Positions 8,309-16,073 of a stretch of DNA of 64,000 bases are shown piece by piece. How positions within the stretch are numbered: position 1 is the stretch's first letter; each line of letters begins with the position of its first letter. Location of the stretch: the NCBI GenBank assembly GCA_958295525.1, contig OY282355.1, positions 2,413,931-2,477,930 on the forward strand. The letters run 5' to 3'. Origin of the DNA: an uncultured Dehalococcoidia bacterium (GTDB lineage: Bacteria > Chloroflexota > Dehalococcoidia > Lucifugimonadales > Australimonadaceae). The position numbers and the translations under genes are program-made. A model generated the notes under the pieces. The model saw nothing but the letters and a program-made list of their open reading frames with translations. It did no database searches and had not been told where the DNA came from.

Positions 8309-8491
8309 CCTGATTACCCCACATCGCGGCGCGTCCCGCAAGGCCCGAATGTCCGATTGCCCCGCGCCGCGCGCATCCTCCGCAGGACGATTCTCCCGCA
8401 ACGGCGCCTCCGCCGCCGAGGGCGGGACTCGCCGAAATCGGCTTTCGCGCCGCTTGCGTTTTCGTCCCCCGCTCCCGACTGAAGGCAACGC

Positions 8492-8526
8492 AACGGCGCC
8501 CCGCTCACAATGAGCGGGGCGCCGTT
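8492..8526 (-). terminator. Strong hairpin, probable terminator of the secreted-protein gene
   Basis: A perfect 16-base-pair stem (left arm 8492-8507, right arm 8511-8526) with a three-base loop begins 32 bases after the minus-strand stop at 8559. There is no good T-run on either side, so termination efficiency is uncertain; it may instead protect the 3' end. Confidence 0.6.
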
Positions 8527-8558
8527 CGCTGTTCGCTTATGCCGCCGGCGCTTGCGCG

Positions 8559-9596
8559 CTAGGCGGTCATACGGCGGCTGCGGAAGACCAGCATCCCGCC
8601 GCCGAGCGCGAGGGCCAAGCCCGCCAGCAGCGCCGCGAGCGCAACCGTGGAGACGAGCGCGTCGCCGGTGGGAGGCGGAGCGCCGACGCCGGGGCGGAAC
8701 GCTCCGAGGTCTTGCGTCTTCTCGTAGACGGCCAGCGCGCCGCCGCCCAAGCAGGAATCGTCGAGCGAGCCGCCGTCCCTGCTCGTTCCGTTGTACAGGC
8801 GTTCGGCGTCCAGCATCAGGTTTTGCGTCTGAACTTTCACTGCGACGTCGACGGCCGGCGCGTCCACGACGCGCATCGCCGCAGCCTTCGTGTTGCCTGC
8901 GAGGCGCGCCACGCAGTTCGCCGCTTCGATGATGGCGTTCGCCGTGTCGTCAATTGGCTGGCTGCCGCCGCTCGCGCCGGAGAGCACGAGGTTGTTCGCC
9001 TGCCCTGACGCGGCCTGCGCCTGCGCCACGACGCCGTCCAGCGCGTCGATCACCCGTTGGGCGTGCGTCTTGCGCTCCTCCAGGTCGTCCGCGTTGAAGG
9101 CCGCGCGGGCGTGCCCCAAAACGCTCGCGGCTTGGTCGCGCACCGCGACGGCGGGGCCGAGGAGCGAGGTGATTCCGGAAAGCACCGGCCCGCGCGTCGC
9201 CGCCCCGTAGGACACGGAGCCTGACGGAGCGTCGTCATCGTCCTCCAGCGCCTCGGTGGTGATTATGAAGGTGGTGTAGCGGGCGAGGAGGTCCGTCCCG
9301 TCGGGGTCGGTGTACTCGCCCTGCAAGTACGGCCCCCGGCCAAGCGTTCCCACGCTCATCCACGTGTCGTCCTCGTCGCCGTCGCCGTCGACGAGCCACG
9401 CTTCGTAGCGGGAGCCGTGGGGGAGTTCCACCGCGCCGGTGAAGTCGATGACCAACTTGTCGCTGGCCGCGTTCGCGTCGCGGAAGTAGGCCGACCCGCC
9501 GAGCGCGGCTTGCTGCGCGCTGGCGCTGATGGTCATAAGCATGGTCAGCGCAAGCCCGAGGGCGACGCTGCTAATGATCTTCCGGCGTGTCAACAT
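8559..9596 (-). CDS. Secreted protein with C-terminal membrane anchor, unknown function
   Basis: A 345-residue protein. An N-terminal signal peptide (residues 1-28) has a twin-Arg start, a hydrophobic core and an SASAQQ cleavage region. A beta-rich domain of about 110 residues follows; its phrase YEAWLVDGDGDED resembles extracytoplasmic domains of RskA-type anti-sigma proteins. Next comes an alanine-rich helical domain with two cysteines, in EAANCVARL and DDSCLGG. The end has the layout of a sorting signal: PPPTGD, a hydrophobic helix of about 25 residues and an FRSRR tail. This predicts a cell-surface protein held in the membrane or wall. No enzyme motif is visible. Confidence 0.7.
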   Translation of the reverse strand: MLTRRKIISSVALGLALTMLMTISASAQQAALGGSAYFRDANAASDKLVIDFTGAVELPHGSRYEAWLVDGDGDEDDTWMSVGTLGRGPYLQGEYTDPDGTDLLARYTTFIITTEALEDDDDAPSGSVSYGAATRGPVLSGITSLLGPAVAVRDQAASVLGHARAAFNADDLEERKTHAQRVIDALDGVVAQAQAASGQANNLVLSGASGGSQPIDDTANAIIEAANCVARLAGNTKAAAMRVVDAPAVDVAVKVQTQNLMLDAERLYNGTSRDGGSLDDSCLGGGALAVYEKTQDLGAFRPGVGAPPPTGDALVSTVALAALLAGLALALGGGMLVFRSRRMTA

Positions 9597-9713
9597 CCCG
9601 CCTCCTGTATCGTCCGATGAGTCTGGCGCCTTGAGGCTCCCCTGCGCGGGCGCGCCTCAATTGCATATCACATATCCGCCCGAATTGATAGCGGGCAAGG
9701 CTTTCCGGCGAGC

Positions 9714-9719
9714 ATTATA
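9714..9719 (-). promoter_or_regulatory. -10 element TATAAT for the secreted-protein gene
   Basis: A consensus TATAAT on the minus strand, in the context TACTATAAT, lies 118 bases before the ATG at 9596. This gives a long leader of about 110 nucleotides. The -35 is poor. A near-identical box (TACTATAAG) stands before cofE. Confidence 0.5.
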
Positions 9720-9800
9720 GTACAACATCGGCGGCGCGCCATACTTTTTAGCCGCTCCTATGCGGCGAGTTTTCGCGCTCCGTCCGCCGCATCGCGGCTA

Positions 9801-9829
9801 TTGACCGCCGCGCCGCGCGCCTGTACCAT
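9801..9829 (+). promoter_or_regulatory. Sigma-70-type promoter of the thiamine-salvage operon
   Basis: TTGACC (9801-9806), a 17-base spacer and TACCAT (9824-9829), with TG directly before the -10 box. Transcription would begin near 9836, just upstream of the TPP riboswitch. Confidence 0.6.
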
Positions 9830-9850
9830 CCTTCCAAACCGAATAGCGAA

Positions 9851-9942
9851 CGTTCAGGGGAGCCGGGCGCGCAGTCCGGCTGAGAGGCCCGCAGCGGGCG
9901 ACCCTCAGAACCTGACCTGGGTCATTCCAGCGGAGGAAGAGC
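9851..9942 (+). promoter_or_regulatory. TPP riboswitch (THI element)
   Basis: The conserved core of the thiamine-pyrophosphate aptamer is present in order: a G-rich P1 5' side (GGGGAGCC), the GGCTGAGAG box at 9878-9886, then GACCC, GAACCTGACCTGGGT (about 9908-9922) and the closing CAGCGGAGGA. The aptamer precedes a symporter, tenA and thiD, which are thiamine-salvage genes. Its likely effect is to shut down the operon when TPP is plentiful. Confidence 0.93.
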
Positions 9943-9967
9943 AACGGCGCGGCGCGCGCCGCGATAG

Positions 9968-9998
9968 GGCCGCTCCTTCGTTGGGCGGCCTTTCGCTT
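9968..9998 (+). terminator. Intrinsic terminator in the riboswitch leader (expression platform)
   Basis: The stem GGCCGC/GCGGCC (9968-9973 with 9985-9990) closes a ten-base loop and is followed by TTTCGCTTT. It lies 25 bases after the aptamer and 32 before the symporter start, where a TPP-controlled terminator is expected. The competing antiterminator pairing was not worked out. Confidence 0.6.
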
Positions 9999-10030
9999 TG
10001 CAGGGCCTTCGCCCTCTCCAGGAGGAAACG

Positions 10031-11542
10031 ATGTCCGCCGCCGCATGGGCGCTCGCCGCCGCAATCGCCGTAATGATCGCTATGTCCGCCGCAGGCGTCG
10101 CCTACGCCCGAACGCGGCGCCGCTCCATCGAGGATTTCGTGTCCGCTCGGGGCTCCATCGGCGGCCTGACGGCGATGGCGACGATGGCCGCCTCGCTGAT
10201 GGGCGCCTGGATCCTGTTCAGCCCCGCCGAAGCCGCGACTTGGGCGGGCGCGGCCGCCCTCATCGGCTACGGGCTCGGCCAGGCCGCCCCCATCGGAGCG
10301 TTCGCCGTCCTCGGCCCGCGCCTGCGCGAACTCGCCCCGAACGGACGCTCGCTCACGGAATTCATCCTGGGCCGCTACGGACGCCCCATGCACCTCTTCG
10401 TCCTCTTCGTTGTCGCGCTCTATATGTTCACGTTCCTCGCCGCCGAAATGGGCGCAATCGCGCGCGCGGTCGGGCTGGCGGCGGACGCCCCGCTCGTCCT
10501 GACGCTGGGACTGGTCGGCGCGGCCACGCTCGCCTACACCGTCTACGGCGGACTCCGCGCCTCCATCTTCACCGACTCTATTCAGTTCGCGGTCATCGTC
10601 CCCCTGCTCATCGCCGCGCTCATCGCTGCGCTCGCCTACCTCGGAGGCTGGACGGCGTCGTTCGACGCGGTGCGCGAGGCGAACCCCGCGCTCCTCGACG
10701 TAACCTACCTGCCGGGCATCGAGTTCGGCCTCACGCTCGTCATCGCCATCCTCGCGGCCAACCTCTTCCATCAAGGGCTGTGGCAGCGCGTCTACGCCGC
10801 GAAATCGGACGCGGACATCCGCAGGGGATTCATCGCCGCAGGCGTCATCGTCATTCCCGCGATCATCGGCGCGGGGCTCTTCGGCCTGTGGGCGGTCGGC
10901 AACGGCTTGGTGAACGCCGATCAGCCCGCCGCCGTCGCCCTCTTCACCCTCGCGATAGAGATTCTTCCCGGATGGGCGCTCACCCTCCTCGTCGCGCTCG
11001 CCTTGATGCTCGTAATGAGCAGTATGGACACGCTGCTGAACGGCATGGCCAGCGTCTTCGCCGCCGACCTCTCGCGCCTGCGGCCGGGGCTCGACGGGCG
11101 CAGCCTCCTCAGATCCACGCGCGTCATCACCGCGCTGCTGATCGTTCCGGCGGCGGTCGTCGGCTATCTGTTCGACAGCGTGCTCTACCTGTTCCTCATC
11201 GCCGACCTCGTATGCGCGGGCGCGATGGTTCCCGCCTTCGCGGGGATGTGGTCGCGGCGGCTCACGGGCGGCGGAGCATTGGCAAGCGCCGCCGCCGGCA
11301 TCCTCGTCGGCGCGCTTTTCTTCCCCACGAAAGCGCCGCCCGGCGGCGATTGGTGGACGTGGGACGCGCTCACCGGCGCATGGCATATTCTCGCGTCCGG
11401 CAACCTGCTCGCCAGTTTCCTCTCCGCCGTCGTCGTCTCCTCGCTGGCGACGCTGCTCTTCATTCTGACGGGCGGGCGCGGCAAGGAGTTCGCGCTCGAG
11501 TCGCTCGCCGACGAGATCCGTCCGCTGGAGAGCGCGGGATGA
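10031..11542 (+). CDS. Sodium:solute symporter, predicted thiamine-precursor (HMP) transporter
   Basis: A 503-residue member of the solute:sodium symporter family with about 13 membrane helices. The first helix starts at residue 3, and the YGLGQAAPIGAF region matches the second or third helix of the family. ATG 10031 is chosen because AGGAGGAAACG directly precedes it. The TPP riboswitch in front, and tenA and thiD behind (tenA overlaps by ATGA), indicate a role in importing thiamine or its pyrimidine precursor, like the riboswitch-linked symporters named ThiV. The substrate rests on context only. Confidence 0.85.
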   Translation: MSAAAWALAAAIAVMIAMSAAGVAYARTRRRSIEDFVSARGSIGGLTAMATMAASLMGAWILFSPAEAATWAGAAALIGYGLGQAAPIGAFAVLGPRLRELAPNGRSLTEFILGRYGRPMHLFVLFVVALYMFTFLAAEMGAIARAVGLAADAPLVLTLGLVGAATLAYTVYGGLRASIFTDSIQFAVIVPLLIAALIAALAYLGGWTASFDAVREANPALLDVTYLPGIEFGLTLVIAILAANLFHQGLWQRVYAAKSDADIRRGFIAAGVIVIPAIIGAGLFGLWAVGNGLVNADQPAAVALFTLAIEILPGWALTLLVALALMLVMSSMDTLLNGMASVFAADLSRLRPGLDGRSLLRSTRVITALLIVPAAVVGYLFDSVLYLFLIADLVCAGAMVPAFAGMWSRRLTGGGALASAAAGILVGALFFPTKAPPGGDWWTWDALTGAWHILASGNLLASFLSAVVVSSLATLLFILTGGRGKEFALESLADEIRPLESAG

Positions 11543-12210
11543 GCGGGACGTTCTCCGCCCGCCTGAGGGAAGCCGCCGCGAGCGTTTGGGAGGCGCAGCA
11601 CGCCCATCCTTTCATCCGGGGCATCGGCGACGGCAGCCTCTCGCTCGACCGTTTCGCCTACTGGGTGCGGCAGGACTACCTCTTTCTCATCGAGTACGCG
11701 CGCATGCTCGCTCTCGCCGCCGCCCGCGCGCCCGGCCTCGCCGATACGACGAAACTCGCCCAACTCGCCAACGAGACGCTCACCGGCGAGATGAACCTCC
11801 ACCGCTCCTACGCCGCCCAATTCGGCATAAGCGAAGAGGAGTTGGAGCGCGAGCGGGCGTCGCCCACCTGCAGGGCGTACACGGACTTCCTTGTCCGCGT
11901 GGCCGCGACGGGCGGCTTCCCGGAAATCGCCGGCGCGCTGCTGCCCTGTATGTGGGGCTTTTCGGAGGTGGGGCAGCGCCTCGCCGCGCGCGGAAAGCCC
12001 GCCGACGCCCGCTACGCCGAATGGATCGATACGTATGCATCCCCGGAGTTCGCCGAACTCGCCGTTTGGTGCAGGGGACTCCTCGACCGCGCCGCCGACG
12101 GCCTGCCCGAGCGCGGCCTCGCCCGGGTGGAGGACGCCTTCCTCACCAGTTCCCGCTACGAATATCTCTTTTGGGAGATGGCGTGGAATCAGGAGGAGTG
12201 GCCGGTATGA
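11539..12210 (+). CDS. tenA: TenA family aminopyrimidine aminohydrolase / thiaminase II
   Basis: TenA hydrolyses aminomethyl- or formylaminopyrimidine breakdown products of thiamine to HMP for salvage. The 223-residue all-helical protein has the family length. Typical motifs are HPFIRGIGDGSL (about 24-35), the WVRQDYLFLIEYAR stretch (about 41-54) with the substrate-binding Asp and Tyr, MWGFSEVG in the middle, and a C-terminal YEYLFWEMAW that carries the conserved catalytic Glu. A catalytic Cys sits in SPTCRAY. Starts and stops overlap by ATGA with both neighbours, so translation is coupled. Confidence 0.93.
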   Translation: MSGTFSARLREAAASVWEAQHAHPFIRGIGDGSLSLDRFAYWVRQDYLFLIEYARMLALAAARAPGLADTTKLAQLANETLTGEMNLHRSYAAQFGISEEELERERASPTCRAYTDFLVRVAATGGFPEIAGALLPCMWGFSEVGQRLAARGKPADARYAEWIDTYASPEFAELAVWCRGLLDRAADGLPERGLARVEDAFLTSSRYEYLFWEMAWNQEEWPV

Positions 12211-13007
12211 GCGCCGACCGCAAGCCCGTTGCGTTGACTATCGCGGGGTCGGACTCCGGCGGCGGCGCCGGAATTCAGGCCGACCTCAAGACGTTCGCCG
12301 CCTTCGGCGTCTACGGAGCGAGCGCCGTCACAGCCGTAACCGCCCAGAACACGCTTGGCGTGACCGCCGTGCACGAGGTTCCCCCGGACGTCGCGCAGGC
12401 GCAAATAGACGCCGTGCTCAGCGACATCGGCGCGGACGCCGTCAAGACGGGCATGCTGGCGTCCGTTCCCATCATCGAGGCCGTCGCCGATCGGCTGGAG
12501 CGCCGCGCCGTCCAATGCCTTGTCGTTGATCCCGTGATGACGGCGAAGGGCGGCGACCGCCTGCTTCGGGAGGACGCCGTCGGCGCGCTCGCGTCGCGTT
12601 TGCTTCCGCTCGCGCTCGTGGCGACCCCGAACGCGAGCGAGGCCGAGGCGCTCTCGGGGTGCCCCGTCCGCACGATGGAGCAGGCGCGGGAGGCCGCCCG
12701 CGCCATCCACGCGCTCGGCCCCCGCCGCGTCGTCGTCAAAGGGGGCCACTTCGGCGAGGACGCGGTGGACGTTCTCTACGACGGCGCCGCCTTCGAGGAG
12801 TTCCCGGCGCGCCGCATCGCCACGTCCAACACGCATGGCACGGGGTGCACGTTCGCCTCGGCGGTCGCGGCGGCGCTCGCGCACGGCGACAGCGTGGAGA
12901 GCGCGGTGGCGCAAGCGAAAGCCTACGTGACCGCCGCCATCGCAAGCGCCTTCCCCGTCGGCGCGGGGCACGGCCCCCTCAACCACTTCCACCGCTGGTG
13001 GACGTAG
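12207..13007 (+). CDS. thiD: Hydroxymethylpyrimidine/phosphomethylpyrimidine kinase
   Basis: ThiD phosphorylates HMP and HMP-P to give HMP-PP, the pyrimidine half of thiamine. This 266-residue ribokinase-fold protein has the N-terminal signature LTIAGSDSGGGAGIQADLKT (residues 9-28), VDPVMTAKGGDRLL in the middle, and THGTGCTFASAVAAAL near residue 210 with the catalytic anion-hole and Cys. It is the last gene of the riboswitch operon, and a promoter for HU begins 37 bases downstream. Confidence 0.95.
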   Translation: MSADRKPVALTIAGSDSGGGAGIQADLKTFAAFGVYGASAVTAVTAQNTLGVTAVHEVPPDVAQAQIDAVLSDIGADAVKTGMLASVPIIEAVADRLERRAVQCLVVDPVMTAKGGDRLLREDAVGALASRLLPLALVATPNASEAEALSGCPVRTMEQAREAARAIHALGPRRVVVKGGHFGEDAVDVLYDGAAFEEFPARRIATSNTHGTGCTFASAVAAALAHGDSVESAVAQAKAYVTAAIASAFPVGAGHGPLNHFHRWWT

Positions 13008-13043
13008 GAGCGGGAATCCGCTCGAGCAGGCGTCGTTTAAGCC

Positions 13044-13070
13044 TTGACGCGCGGATTCCTATGCTATACT
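13044..13070 (+). promoter_or_regulatory. Promoter of the HU gene
   Basis: TTGACG (13044-13049) and TATACT (13065-13070) are separated by 15 bases, shorter than the usual 17. Shifting the -35 by one base gives 16. The leader would be about 60 nucleotides. Confidence 0.5.
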
Positions 13071-13139
13071 GCGCCGCGCCTGCGCGGTTGGCGCGATTCC
13101 CCGCGCAGCCGAGTATGAACGCTTACGGAGGTGGCGAAA

Positions 13140-13433
13140 GTGGCAACGGTGCGAAAGGGAGACTTGGCGGTCAGAGTTTCGGCCAAACTGGGCGGCACGC
13201 GCGCCGCGGGCGACCAGGCCCTCGACGCGGTGGTGGAGGCCATCCATGAGGCGGTGGCGAGCGGCGACCGCGTCGTCATCACCGGCTTCGGCGCCTTCGA
13301 AACGCGCTCGGTGAAGGAGCGGCGCGTGAAGGCGATCCTCGGCCCCCAGAAGGGCCAGTACATCACCGTCCCCGCTCACAAGCGCGTCGGCTTCACTCCC
13401 GGCTCCGACCTCACGAACGCCGTCCGCAAGTAG
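13140..13433 (+). CDS. HU family DNA-binding protein
   Basis: A nucleoid-associated protein of the HU/IHF family, 97 residues from GTG 13140. The family core is clear: a helical dimerisation part (KGDLAVRVSAKLGG), GDRVVITGFGAFETRSVKERR with the beta-arm base, and ending PGSDLTNAVRK. The flexible arm tip (ILGPQKGQYITVPAHK) lacks the usual RNP motif. The frame also allows GTG 13131, but GGAGG at 13127-13131 is spaced eight bases from 13140, which decides the start. It is transcribed alone, with its own promoter and a terminator behind. Confidence 0.92.
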   Translation: MATVRKGDLAVRVSAKLGGTRAAGDQALDAVVEAIHEAVASGDRVVITGFGAFETRSVKERRVKAILGPQKGQYITVPAHKRVGFTPGSDLTNAVRK

Positions 13434-13495
13434 CGCCTGGGCGCATCCTGCGGCGCCGTCCGCAAGCAACGCGGACGCATGCCCTAACCGATAAG

Positions 13496-13535
13496 AAGGC
13501 CGCCCCTCTCTCCGCAAGGGAAGGGCGGCCTTCTT
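13496..13535. terminator. Bidirectional intrinsic terminator
   Basis: Stem AAGGCCGCCC (13496-13505) pairs with GGGCGGCCTT (13523-13532) around a loop, followed by CTTT on the plus strand and preceded by A-rich bases. It lies between convergent HU and the Rieske oxygenase gene and can serve both. Confidence 0.8.
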
Positions 13536-13634
13536 TCGCGTTTCGCATAGCATCCGCCCTATTGCGTAGGCGGAATCCTGCATTCCTGATACTGCATTGC
13601 TGATCGGAGACTGGGCGCTCGCGCCCTCCCCCGC

Positions 13635-14816
13635 CTACGCGCGCGCCGCGACGGGCTGCGGGGCTCCCCAGCGGTGGGCGGGCTGCTTTTGCCAGACGTC
13701 CTCGTCTATGTTGGTGTCCACGATGGGGTGGCCGGGGTCGCGGACGACGCCGAGCGGATCCTCGCCGCGAGCGACGCGCTCCATCTGCTCGAACATCGTG
13801 CGCCTCAGGAGAACGACGCCCCGGTCGGAGTAGGAGAGATGCTCGGCGGAGCGGTCGGCTATGGGGCCCTGCGTCTCCCACGCCATGTGGTCTTGGGAGA
13901 GAACGGAGCGGCGGTCGTACCAGGCGAACGGATGGCTCTTATCGGCGGGGGATTTGTAGGGCTCGATGTACTCGACGGGCGGGTTCCATGTCTCCGGAGT
14001 CGGCTGGCCGTCCTCGGCGAGCCAGAAGTTGACGTGGACGTGCCACGTGCGCTCGTCGTCTATAGGCGTGCGGAACTGCGTGCTGGGGCCTTGCCGGAGG
14101 ATGGAGGGGAAGAGCACGGGGTGTTCGTCAATGACGCCGTTCTTGTACGCGCGCTTCTTCATCAGGCCGTAGGGGGTGAGGTAGAACTCGAACGACTCGA
14201 CGTCGTCGGTGAAGCCGCGCGTTGTGTTGACGGGTTCGCGCTGCCCTCGGGCGTAGTACTCCTGGTGGAGGATCTGGAGATGCGCCGGGTCCATCGAGTT
14301 CTCCATCGCTTGGAACCAGTTGCAGTCCAAGATGGGATGGACGAGGATCTTGCGCCGCCCGTCCTCGCGGGTCAGCGTGTCGAACGGAGTGAAGACGGGA
14401 ACGGGGGCCGGGCCCATATACGCCCAGACGAGGCCGAGCCGGACCTCGACGGGGTAGGCGGTCTGCCTGACGGAGCGCATAACGGCCTCGTTCTTCTCCG
14501 GCGGCGTCTCGAGGATGTTGCCGTCGCAGTCGTAGAGCCAGCCGTGGTAGGCGCAGGCGATGCCGCGCTCCTCGACCCTTCCGTAGACGAGCGAGGCGCT
14601 GCGGTGGGCGCAGTGGTCGCCGAGGAGCCCCCAGCGGTCGGACTTGTCCCGGAAGATCACGAGGTCTTCGCCGAGGATGCGGACGGCCTTCGTCGGCTGC
14701 TCGTCCGTGATCTCGGACGCCACGGCGATGGGATGCCAGTAGCGGCGGAGGAGTTCGCCCGCAGGCGTCCCGGGGCCGACGCGAGTGAGTTTCTCGTTGT
14801 CCTCTTTGGTGAGCAT
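13635..14816 (-). CDS. Rieske 2Fe-2S ring-hydroxylating oxygenase, catalytic subunit
   Basis: A 393-residue oxygenase. The Rieske cluster ligands are C69 and H71 (CAH) and C88 and H91 (CAYH). The mononuclear iron site is in NSMDPAHLQILH (about 173-184), with His179 and His184 as ligands and Asp176 as the bridge. The layout fits the phthalate/vanillate-demethylase type of alpha subunit. No reductase or ferredoxin gene is next to it, so electrons must come from elsewhere. The amidohydrolase gene upstream on the same strand is probably its operon partner, suggesting breakdown of an aromatic or heteroaromatic compound. Confidence 0.88.
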   Translation of the reverse strand: MLTKEDNEKLTRVGPGTPAGELLRRYWHPIAVASEITDEQPTKAVRILGEDLVIFRDKSDRWGLLGDHCAHRSASLVYGRVEERGIACAYHGWLYDCDGNILETPPEKNEAVMRSVRQTAYPVEVRLGLVWAYMGPAPVPVFTPFDTLTREDGRRKILVHPILDCNWFQAMENSMDPAHLQILHQEYYARGQREPVNTTRGFTDDVESFEFYLTPYGLMKKRAYKNGVIDEHPVLFPSILRQGPSTQFRTPIDDERTWHVHVNFWLAEDGQPTPETWNPPVEYIEPYKSPADKSHPFAWYDRRSVLSQDHMAWETQGPIADRSAEHLSYSDRGVVLLRRTMFEQMERVARGEDPLGVVRDPGHPIVDTNIDEDVWQKQPAHRWGAPQPVAARA

Positions 14817-14905
14817 AGGAGGCTCCTTGTCGTTTCGCCTGCGCCGCGCGCGGCGTCGCCGCCCGCGCTCCGTCCCGAATCCCGCCCTTCCCGGGCGGGG
14901 CCGCC

Positions 14906-15970
14906 CTAGACGGCGATGCCGTAGAATTCGATCGCGTTCCGCCCCATGATGTCGTCCACGACGGCGGGGTCCAGCCCGCCCTCCTCCTTGATAATCCGCA
15001 TCGCCTCGATCTCGCTGGACTGATCCTGGTGGCCGTAGTCGGTGCCGATGAGGAGATGGCGGTGGTTGACGTAGCGCAGCACCTCCGGGAGATTATCGTC
15101 CGTCTGCGCCGTCACCCAGATGTTGTACGCCCCCAGCACGTCCTCCTCGAGTTCGCGGCCCCGCGTCTCGAGCCTGCGGCGCAGGTCGTGAATCGCGTAA
15201 GGGAGCCACTGGCTGCTCGCCTCGATGTAGCCCCAGCGCAAGTTCGGGAACTTCTTCGGCGTGGCGGTCGTGATCAGTTGGTGGAACGAGGCGACGGACA
15301 TCAAACGCAGCCCGCCGAACGTGCCGCCGATGCCGTCCCGCGCCATCAGGCCGCGAATGTAGGCGTTGGAGTTGCCGATGTGCACCGTGATCGGCTGGTT
15401 CAGGCGCGCGGCCTCCTCGTAGACGGGGTGGAAGTACTCGTCGATGAGCAGGCGCTCGTCCTCGATGGCGCGCATCGTGACGCCGCACGCGCCGTGCTCC
15501 GCCGACCAGCGCAACTGATTCAGCGCCTCGTCCATCGTGGCGAGGGGAATGATCGACGTCCAGCGGAGGCGCCCCTTGCTCTGCTCCCAGATGTCGGCGA
15601 GCCAGCGATTGTAACTCCGGGCGAGCGCGGCCTCCGTGTCCGGGTCGTCGCACATGCGCCCGATGTACATAGTGGGGTAGAGCACCTGGACGTCGATGCC
15701 CAGTTCGTCCATATGGGCGATGCGGCCGGGGATGTCCTCCATATACCGCTTGGCGTCGTCGGTGACCATATTGCGGCGCACCTTGTCGGAGAGGCCGTGG
15801 GCGGCGACGGGGCCCCGTGCGCGGGCGCGGATCTGCCCGTCGATCTTCCAGAAGAGCGCTCCGCTGCCGTCGTCCACCACCTGCGGGCGGCGCTTCTCGT
15901 CGCCCGGGTCCAGATAGTCCCACGTGTGCTCCGTCTCGACCACGTGCGCGTCGGAATCTATGACCGGCAT
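14906..15970 (-). CDS. Amidohydrolase family protein (COG2159-type decarboxylase/hydrolase)
   Basis: A 354-residue TIM-barrel metal enzyme of the amidohydrolase-2 group that includes aromatic decarboxylases. The N-terminus VIDSDAHVVE (residues 3-12) holds the D-x-H metal site, TVHIGNSN in the middle supplies a second His, and LIGTDYGHQD near residue 292 supplies the catalytic Asp. It lies 89 bases upstream of the Rieske oxygenase gene on the same strand, so a shared catabolic role is likely. The exact substrate and chemistry, whether decarboxylation or hydrolysis, cannot be told. Confidence 0.82.
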   Translation of the reverse strand: MPVIDSDAHVVETEHTWDYLDPGDEKRRPQVVDDGSGALFWKIDGQIRARARGPVAAHGLSDKVRRNMVTDDAKRYMEDIPGRIAHMDELGIDVQVLYPTMYIGRMCDDPDTEAALARSYNRWLADIWEQSKGRLRWTSIIPLATMDEALNQLRWSAEHGACGVTMRAIEDERLLIDEYFHPVYEEAARLNQPITVHIGNSNAYIRGLMARDGIGGTFGGLRLMSVASFHQLITTATPKKFPNLRWGYIEASSQWLPYAIHDLRRRLETRGRELEEDVLGAYNIWVTAQTDDNLPEVLRYVNHRHLLIGTDYGHQDQSSEIEAMRIIKEEGGLDPAVVDDIMGRNAIEFYGIAV

Positions 15971-16073
15971 GGCGAACCTCCTTGCCGTCCGCTTGCGTCC
16001 CGCTCGACGCCGCCAACGCTAGCGCTCCGCAAGCCGCGTGTCAAAGGGTTGCGCAAGGAGCGGCGCGCGCTTT

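Larger units (their letters stand above)
8214..8558. other. Gene-free stretch between rplI and the secreted-protein gene
   Basis: These 345 bases hold a probable minus-strand -10 box (TATGAT, 8303-8308) about 90 bases before the rplI start, and a strong hairpin at 8492-8526. Short open frames exist on both strands, but none has a ribosome-binding site or family resemblance. Nothing else was seen. Confidence 0.5.
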
